NCBI RefSeq assembly: GCF_000013025.1
Contig: NC_008358.1
Coordinates: 1,364,001-1,428,000 of the forward strand
Length of the DNA stretch: 64,000 bases
DNA from: Hyphomonas neptunium ATCC 15444
GTDB taxonomy: Bacteria; Pseudomonadota; Alphaproteobacteria; Caulobacterales; Hyphomonadaceae
Direction of reading: 5' to 3'
The position numbers and the translations under genes were made by a program. Below the pieces are notes generated by a model. The model did not search any database. It saw only the letters and a program-made list of their open reading frames with translations, and was not told the origin of the DNA. Shown piece after piece: positions 58,840 to 64,000 of the stretch; the stretch's first letter is position 1, and each line of letters starts with the position of its first letter.

Positions 58840-59459
58840 GCCTCGCCCTTGCGCGCCGTCTGCTTGGGATCATGCTTGGGCGCAGGCGCCAGGCGCATCA
58901 CCTCGGTCTGGAACCGCTCATCGTCGCCCGCCAGCAGGAAGGGCAGGGCCTTGCACACGGCCTCAGTCATCGGTTCGAACCATTCCAGATCCACTTTGTG
59001 AAAATCCGAAAGCACATGCGGCATCACCATCGCCTTGTCGCCAGGATGGCCCACACCAATCCGTATGCGGCGGAAATTCTCGCCCAGATGCGCCATCATC
59101 GAACGCGCGCCGTTATTGCCCGAATGCCCGCCTCCGCGCTTCACGCGCAGCCGCCCCGGCGCCAGATCAATCTCGTCATGAAACACGGTCACGTCTTCGG
59201 GTTGCAGCTTGTAGAAGGTGACAGCCTTGGAAACAGACCGGCCCGTCTCGTTGTAGAAGGTCTGCGGTTTGATCAGCAGCACGCGCTGGCGGCCATTGGC
59301 CGTCTCAACCGTGCCTTCTGAAATCTCGGCATCAAACTTCGTGCGCCAGGGACCGAAGCCATAGGCATCATGAATCCGGTCGATCACCAGAAAGCCGGCA
59401 TTGTGCCGGTTCTTGGCATATTTGGCGCCTGGATTGCCCTGGCCGGAAAGGATCAGCAT
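58836..59459 (-). CDS. pth: Peptidyl-tRNA hydrolase
   Basis: A 207-residue enzyme that frees tRNA from stalled peptidyl-tRNA. The motif GQGNPGAKYAKNRHNAGF carries the catalytic His and nearby Asn; FYNETGRSV, HDEIDLAPGRLRVKRGGGHSGNNGARSM and RIRIGVGHPG are further family blocks. It lies downstream of rplY on the minus strand, the usual pair, 82 bp away. Confidence 0.96.
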   Translation of the reverse strand: MLILSGQGNPGAKYAKNRHNAGFLVIDRIHDAYGFGPWRTKFDAEISEGTVETANGRQRVLLIKPQTFYNETGRSVSKAVTFYKLQPEDVTVFHDEIDLAPGRLRVKRGGGHSGNNGARSMMAHLGENFRRIRIGVGHPGDKAMVMPHVLSDFHKVDLEWFEPMTEAVCKALPFLLAGDDERFQTEVMRLAPAPKHDPKQTARKGEA

Positions 59460-59489
59460 GACGGTTCGCTCCTGACAGGGGCCCCGGAA

Positions 59490-59521
59490 TCAAAGAGGCC
59501 GCCAGCTTGTGACTGGCGGCC
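59490..59521 (-). terminator. Hairpin between rplY and pth
   Basis: Nine-base arms GGCCGCCAG / CTGGCGGCC with a seven-base loop and a weak following T-rich stretch on the minus strand. It may reduce, not stop, transcription of pth. Confidence 0.65.
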
Positions 59522-59541
59522 CCTGAATTGTCCAGAAAGGA

Positions 59542-60201
59542 TCAGTCTTTCTTGGGGGCGGCCACTTTGGTGGCAGGCACTTCAGCAGCTTCTGCCGCTG
59601 CGTCTTCCGCAGCGTCTTCAGCTTCGGCCTTGCCGCCACGGCCCGCGATGGTCGCGATGGTGAAGTCGCGGTCGGTGATCACGGGCTCAGCGCCTTCCGG
59701 CAGCGTGATGTTCGAGATCTTCACGTTGTCGCCAACTTCCAGTTTGGAGATGTCGGCTTCCAGCGCTTCAGGGATCTTCCCGGCTGGAACGTTGAGTTCG
59801 ACCGAGTGGCGAACCACGTTGAGCGTGCCACCTTTTTTCAGGCCGGGCGAAGCTTCCATACCGGTGAAGTGAACCGGAACCTCAACCTTGATGATCTGGT
59901 CAACCTTGATGCGGCGCAGGTCGACGTGCATCGGCTGGTCGGTGACCGGGTGCATCTGGATGCCCTGCGGGATGACCAGCTGGCGCTCGCCCTTGTGGAT
60001 GAGTGTCGCCGTCGCGCTCAGGAAGTGTCCTGTCTCGATCGCCTTGATCACTTCGTTTTTCTTGAGGCTGATGGCCACCGGGTCGATGCCGCCGCCATAG
60101 AGGACGCCGGGCACAAAGCCGTTATTGCGGGCTTCACGGGCGCCGCCGGTGCCGGTGCGCTCGCGCACTTCGACATTGAATACGATTTGAGATTTGGACA
60201 T
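59542..60201 (-). CDS. rplY: 50S ribosomal protein bL25 (CTC/TL5 long form)
   Basis: A 219-residue protein of the long, general-stress CTC type. The 5S rRNA-binding N-terminal domain (RERTGTGGAREARNNGFVPGVLYGG) is followed by a C-terminal beta domain (VDQIIKVEVPVHFTG...), and an Ala/Glu-rich tail. I chose the ATG at 60201 with AAGGAAA upstream; the longer frame is not conserved. It is followed by pth. Confidence 0.95.
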   Translation of the reverse strand: MSKSQIVFNVEVRERTGTGGAREARNNGFVPGVLYGGGIDPVAISLKKNEVIKAIETGHFLSATATLIHKGERQLVIPQGIQMHPVTDQPMHVDLRRIKVDQIIKVEVPVHFTGMEASPGLKKGGTLNVVRHSVELNVPAGKIPEALEADISKLEVGDNVKISNITLPEGAEPVITDRDFTIATIAGRGGKAEAEDAAEDAAAEAAEVPATKVAAPKKD

Positions 60202-60367
60202 TTTGTTTCCTTTTCGCCCTGGACCGTATCTTCCCCCATGGGAAGGTCGGAACCTGACACGCACAGCCTTGCGCTGTCGTTTCTGAAGGGCGGCCTATAC
60301 GCGGGAAGCAGGGGAATGGCAAGCTGGGCAGGCTGCCTGCGGCTAAATCCAAATAAAAACAGAGGCT

Positions 60368-61408
60368 TCATGCGCCTCTGAAGCAGTCCGCCACCGCGCC
60401 CATCCAGTCCATCACATTGTCCTTAAGCTCGTTGGGCGACTTGCCATTGCGCACCAGGATCAGGTCGAGCTCCGGCACCAGCACGGTAAACTGGCCCTCA
60501 AAGCCGTTCGCCGAGAAGCTGCCCGGCCCCGCCATGCCCAGCCACCAATGGGCGCCATAGCCAAGTCGTTCTGTCGGCGGCACCGGCGTCGGCGTGCGGG
60601 CATAGTCCACCCAGCCTTCGGGGAGGAGGCGCTGCCCCTCCCAGACGCCATCGCGCAGGTAAAGCAGGCCAAAGCGGGCAAAGTCCCGCGCCGTGCAATA
60701 GCAGAAGGACGAGCCGATAAACGTGCCGGCCTTGTCAAACTTCGGCTGGGCAGAGCGCATGCCGATGGGGCCGAACAGCTCCCGAACCATGAAATCCCGG
60801 AATGCCTCGCCTGAGGCGCCAAGGCTGAGCGCGGCAGCGCGGGCGACAAGATTGCTTGTCCCGCTCGAATAGCTCCACGCGCTGCCCGGCGGATGGATCA
60901 GCGGGGACTTGGCGGCATAGGCGGCCACATCGTCCTTGCCAGAGCCGAACAGCATCTCGATCACATCCGAGACGCCCGCATCCACATAGTCCTCAGCGAA
61001 TTTAAGCCCGCTGGACATGCGCAGCAGCTGGTCCAGCGTGATCGCGCGGCGGGGATCGTCCGCCTGCTGCCATTCGGGCACATTGGCCGGAGCGTGAATA
61101 TCGAGTCGGCCATCGCGCGCGAGGATGCCCACCAACGCCTGCGTCATGCTCTTGGCCTGAGACCAGGAATGATGCGTGCTCGTGGCGTCAAAGCCCGTCC
61201 AGTAGCGCTCGGCCACAATCCGCCCGCCCTGCACGGCGAGGAAGGCATGCGTCTCGCCCATCTGCGACGGCGCCGGGTCGCTGAACGCCATGTCCAGCAG
61301 CGGTTGCAGCTTTCCGGCGACAGCGGGCGCAAGCGTGCCCTCCGGCCATTCCTGCGTCGGCCAGGCAACGCCTGCAGGCTGGGCGGGCAGGGGCGGCAGC
61401 GCGCTCAC
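60368..61408 (-). CDS. Serine hydrolase, beta-lactamase/esterase family
   Basis: A 346-residue penicillin-binding-protein-like hydrolase (class C beta-lactamase or esterase fold). The nucleophile motif SxxK is SQAK in HSWSQAKSMTQAL (about residues 81-93). The Tyr motif is WSYSSGTSN (about 178-186). No signal peptide is present, so it is probably cytoplasmic. The closest groups are 6-aminohexanoate-dimer hydrolase (NylB)-like esterases. It is coupled to the upstream amidohydrolase gene by a four-base overlap, so the two share an operon. Confidence 0.9.
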   Translation of the reverse strand: MSALPPLPAQPAGVAWPTQEWPEGTLAPAVAGKLQPLLDMAFSDPAPSQMGETHAFLAVQGGRIVAERYWTGFDATSTHHSWSQAKSMTQALVGILARDGRLDIHAPANVPEWQQADDPRRAITLDQLLRMSSGLKFAEDYVDAGVSDVIEMLFGSGKDDVAAYAAKSPLIHPPGSAWSYSSGTSNLVARAAALSLGASGEAFRDFMVRELFGPIGMRSAQPKFDKAGTFIGSSFCYCTARDFARFGLLYLRDGVWEGQRLLPEGWVDYARTPTPVPPTERLGYGAHWWLGMAGPGSFSANGFEGQFTVLVPELDLILVRNGKSPNELKDNVMDWMGAVADCFRGA

Positions 61409-62397
61409 AGCTTGTACACCTTCCGCGCCGTGCCGCTGAACAGCGCCGCCTGCGCGGGTTCAGGGTAATCGGCGGCAATCTTCTTCAGCCCGTTCCACAG
61501 CGTGCGATAGCTGATCGACAGCCGGTCGACCGGGAAATTGCTTTCGAACATGCACCGTTCCGGTCCGAAGCAGTCGATCGCATGGGCATACCATTTGCCC
61601 TGCGCCTCCACAAATTCATCCGAGGACGGCGGTTTCTCGCGCGTATTCCAGCCATAGCCATTGTCCGGCATCGCCATGCCGCCAAGCTTGGCATGCACAT
61701 TCGGGCAGGCGGCGACCTCCGCAATGTCGTCCTTCCACTTGGCGAAAATCTCCTCCCGCTTGCCTTCATACCGGCCAACGCCCAGCGGCGTTCCGAAATG
61801 GTCAAGGATCATCGTTGTGCCGGGCACCGCGCGGGCCAGGGCGGCAAAGTCCGTTATCTGATGGTGATAGTTCCAGGTGTCATAGGTCATCCCCCGCTCG
61901 CCCAGCCGGGCGACGCCCCGCCGGAAATCCGGGTCCGCATAAAGCCCCGCCGGTGCCCGCCCGCCGATGCTCAATGCTTCGGGATTGGCGTCATAGGCTC
62001 CGGCATGGCGAATGCCCCGGAAGCGTCCCTTCGCGGCGGCTTCATGCGCGTCCAGAATGGCGTCCAGATCGTCCCGCCGCAGATCGGCATGGCCGATGAT
62101 GGCCGCAATCTGCGCCTTCTCCGGCGCGGCGGCCGCGCGCTCCGCCGCAGCGGTCACAAACTCTGTCTCCCCCACGGGCCGCATCTGCTCCGGCCCCTCC
62201 TTGCGATAGGCAGAGCCGCATTCCATGAACACCGTCTGGACCACGTTGTGCCCATCCTGTGTGTCCGACCACAGCTCCTCCAGATCATAGGAGAGATGCG
62301 GGCGCGGCCAGAGGTGATGGTGGGGATCAACAATCTCGCGGCCCGGATCGACCACATCTTCGCGCACCTGGCTGAGCCATTCGGTATTGTTGAACAT
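61405..62397 (-). CDS. Amidohydrolase family protein (2-pyrone-4,6-dicarboxylate lactonase-like)
   Basis: A 330-residue metal-dependent hydrolase of the amidohydrolase-2 fold. IVDPHHHLW is the N-terminal metal motif (about residues 28-36). Further blocks are GIRHAGAYD, TMILDHFGTPLG and ESNFPVDRLSISY near the C-terminus. The substrate is unknown, perhaps a lactone or carboxylate. I chose the ATG at 62397 with GGAGGAAGA upstream. It is the first gene of a two-gene operon with the serine hydrolase. Confidence 0.92.
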   Translation of the reverse strand: MFNNTEWLSQVREDVVDPGREIVDPHHHLWPRPHLSYDLEELWSDTQDGHNVVQTVFMECGSAYRKEGPEQMRPVGETEFVTAAAERAAAAPEKAQIAAIIGHADLRRDDLDAILDAHEAAAKGRFRGIRHAGAYDANPEALSIGGRAPAGLYADPDFRRGVARLGERGMTYDTWNYHHQITDFAALARAVPGTTMILDHFGTPLGVGRYEGKREEIFAKWKDDIAEVAACPNVHAKLGGMAMPDNGYGWNTREKPPSSDEFVEAQGKWYAHAIDCFGPERCMFESNFPVDRLSISYRTLWNGLKKIAADYPEPAQAALFSGTARKVYKL

Positions 62398-62596
62398 CCC
62401 GTCTTCCTCCCGCAACAGGCCGCTCTAGCGCGGCTTCTGCGGCCAACTTCACGCGGATTGCGCCATATTGGCAAGCAGGTTTGGCCTTTCCCCTAGGTCT
62501 TTTGGCCAGACTCCACCTGTACGAACGCCCCGGACTGTCGCAGGTTGGCCCCAGCGGAATACCGCATCAGCCAAAACGGCCAGGGAGGAACGCAGC

Positions 62597-62875
62597 ATGT
62601 CAGAAACCCAGACAGATACCGCCGCCCCAATCGACGGAAAAGGCTATTGGAAAGAGGTGATCCGGCTGACGCTGGCGCTTCTCGCCATCTGGTTCCTCGC
62701 CTCCTTTGGCGCGGGCATCCTGTTCCGCGAAGTGCTGGACAGCGTGAACATCGGCGGCGCCCCGCTCGGCTTCTGGTTTGCCCAGAATGGCGCGATCTAC
62801 ATCTTCGTCGCGCTGATCTTCTACTACTGCTTCGCCATGAACCGCATCGAGCGGAAATACCGGATCGAAGGCTGA
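62597..62875 (+). CDS. DUF4212 small subunit of Na+/solute symporter
   Basis: A 92-residue two-helix membrane protein. The conserved KGYWKEVIRLTLALLAIWFLASFG and FWFAQNGAIYIFVALIFYYCFAMNRIERKY are DUF4212 hallmarks, written here as two shortened blocks. It partners a solute:sodium symporter gene 9 bp downstream. I chose the ATG at 62597 with GGGAGGAA upstream. The substrate is probably a carboxylate such as acetate or lactate, from family precedent. Confidence 0.93.
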   Translation: MSETQTDTAAPIDGKGYWKEVIRLTLALLAIWFLASFGAGILFREVLDSVNIGGAPLGFWFAQNGAIYIFVALIFYYCFAMNRIERKYRIEG

Positions 62876-62884
62876 GGACGCGCG

Positions 62885-64000
62885 ATGGACTGGACAATCT
62901 TCTGGGTCGCCTCGACCTTCGCCGTCTACATCGGCATCGCCATCTGGGCGCGCGCGGGCTCCACCAACGACTTCTACGTCGCCGGCCACGGCGTCCATCC
63001 CGTCGTCAACGGCATGGCGACCGCCGCAGACTGGATGAGCGCCGCCTCCTTCCTGTCGATGGCTGGCCTGATTGCCGTGCTCGGCTATGGCGGCTCGGTT
63101 TATCTGATGGGCTGGACGGGCGGCTACGTTTTGCTCGCCCTGCTGCTGGCGCCCTTCCTGCGCGAGTTCGGCAAGTTCACGGTGCCGGACTTTGTCGGCG
63201 ACCGCTATTACAGCGACACCGCCCGCCTCGTCGCGGTCATCTGCGCCCTCTTCGTGTCCTTCACCTATATCGCCGGTCAGATGTCCGGCGTCGGCATTGC
63301 CTTCTCGCGCTTCCTCGGCGTGGATTTCAACACCGGCATTTTCATCGGTATGGGGATTGTTTTCATCTATGCCGTGCTCGGCGGCATGAAGGGTGTCACC
63401 TACACGCAGGTCGCCCAATATGTCGTGCTGATCTTCGCCTACACCGTCCCGGCGATCTTCATCTCCCTGATGCTGACCGGCAACCCCATTCCCCAGCTCG
63501 GCTTCCTCTCGAACATCAAGGGTGAAGACGTCTCGATGATCCAGAAGCTCAGCGACACGCTCACCAGCCTCGGCTTTGCCGAATACACCACCACCGACAA
63601 AACCACGTTCGACGTGTTCTGCATCACCGCGGCGCTGATGTTCGGCACCGCTGGCCTGCCACACGTCATCATCCGCTTCTTCACCGTCCCGCGCGCCCGC
63701 GATGCGCGCCTCTCGGCTGGCTGGGCGCTGGTTTTCATCGCGCTGCTCTACACCGTCGCGCCCGCCGTTGGCGCCTTCTCGCGCCTCAACGTCATCGAGA
63801 CCGTCAACGAAACCACCTATGTGGCCCCGGGCGAGGCCTATGAAGCCGAAGCCGCCGCGCTCGCCGCGGAGGGCATCACACCCTCCCCAGACTGGTTCGC
63901 CCGTTGGGAGGCCACAAACCTCGTCGGCTTCGAGGACAAGAATGGCGACGGCGCCATGCAGATCCGCGGGCCAAACGCCCCGGACGGCCTCGCCAATGAA
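62885..64000 (+). CDS. Sodium:solute symporter (VC2705-like), partial at window edge
   Basis: The first 372 residues of an SSS-family transporter, truncated by the end of the window. Helical blocks include DFYVAGHGVHPVVNGMATAADWMSAASFLSMAG, FGKFTVPDFVGDRYYS and TYIAGQMSGVGIAFSRFLGVDF, abbreviated to the recognisable parts. The pairing with DUF4212 points to the subfamily containing acetate and propionate (ActP-like) or VC2705 transporters. A hydrophilic insert follows residue about 310 (ETVNETTYVAPGEAYEAEAAALAAEG), as in related long members. Export of the C-terminus cannot be judged. Confidence 0.92.
   Translation, partial: MDWTIFWVASTFAVYIGIAIWARAGSTNDFYVAGHGVHPVVNGMATAADWMSAASFLSMAGLIAVLGYGGSVYLMGWTGGYVLLALLLAPFLREFGKFTVPDFVGDRYYSDTARLVAVICALFVSFTYIAGQMSGVGIAFSRFLGVDFNTGIFIGMGIVFIYAVLGGMKGVTYTQVAQYVVLIFAYTVPAIFISLMLTGNPIPQLGFLSNIKGEDVSMIQKLSDTLTSLGFAEYTTTDKTTFDVFCITAALMFGTAGLPHVIIRFFTVPRARDARLSAGWALVFIALLYTVAPAVGAFSRLNVIETVNETTYVAPGEAYEAEAAALAAEGITPSPDWFARWEATNLVGFEDKNGDGAMQIRGPNAPDGLANE

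Noticed and set aside
59497-59521. Riboswitch or attenuator for pth
   Set aside because: Only a simple hairpin is visible, with no conserved aptamer features.

Overview
The window is 64 kb of high-GC chromosome, by eye above 60 percent, from an alphaproteobacterium. A Caulobacterales relative near Hyphomonadaceae fits best. The main evidence is a SciP (DUF1153) gene beside a fliF-fliG-flbE-fliN type operon, a CtrA-type box (TTAA-N7-TTAA) in front of that operon, UPF0262 and DUF2948 beside murA and hisD, a DUF4170 domain with CysQ, and a large TonB-dependent receptor. This is an inference from gene content. I recognise no rRNA, CRISPR array, integrase or insertion sequence. One tRNA gene, tRNA-Thr(GGT), is present.

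Layout. At 0.06-1.1 kb a tract of 10-bp repeats precedes a phage or GTA-like lysis pair (M15 peptidase and 3TM holin). At 1.25-2.25 kb a second-type methionine aminopeptidase is translationally coupled to a ParD-like antitoxin. At 2.4-12.7 kb are an amidase, glycerol kinase, an S9 peptidase diverging from a TonB receptor, an amino-acid permease and an HPF-like ribosome factor. At 13.0-24.4 kb lies a housekeeping block (P450, murA, DUF2948, hisD, UPF0262, infA, maf). It is interrupted at 18.2-23.5 kb by an accessory segment with an NAD-epimerase, LysR, desaturase, LytTR regulator and acyltransferase. At 24.5-28.8 kb are small envelope proteins and an ECF sigma module. At 29-33.2 kb are pmbA, a cysQ-DUF4170 fusion and an MsbA-type ABC exporter. 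At 33.2-36 kb are a DsbA-like protein, ubiA and rsmE. At 36-39.3 kb an MFS, aldo-keto reductase and LysR module is bounded by 28-bp direct repeats made of the rsmE 3' end. At 39.3-51.5 kb are gshA, an SRAP-family DNA-repair protein, a peptide transporter, MscS, rluE, panD, a MerR and glutaredoxin-MauE pair, a luciferase-like oxidoreductase, a methyltransferase and lgt. At 51.5-55 kb are ubiK, ybjN, proC, a TetR-like protein and a phosphotransferase. At 55.2-57.9 kb are sciP and a compact, highly diverged flagellar switch operon. At 58-64 kb are phhA, pth, rplY, a serine hydrolase and amidohydrolase pair, and a two-gene Na+/solute symporter cut by the window edge.

The most unusual observations are these. 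(1) A dispersed family of 10-bp-period repeats with core GGACA. It occurs between genes and also in frame inside two conserved proteins, LytTR and RsmE, exactly at domain junctions. (2) A miniature FliF-like protein of 222 residues. It keeps the two membrane helices, a shrunken RBM3 core and a FliG-binding-like tail, and it sits upstream of a FliG with a diverged middle-domain motif. (3) A cargo module flanked by direct repeats, in which one CTAG is the stop codon of genes on both strands at the two ends. (4) A MerR-type promoter with a mercury-operator-like dyad driving a glutaredoxin-MauE fusion.
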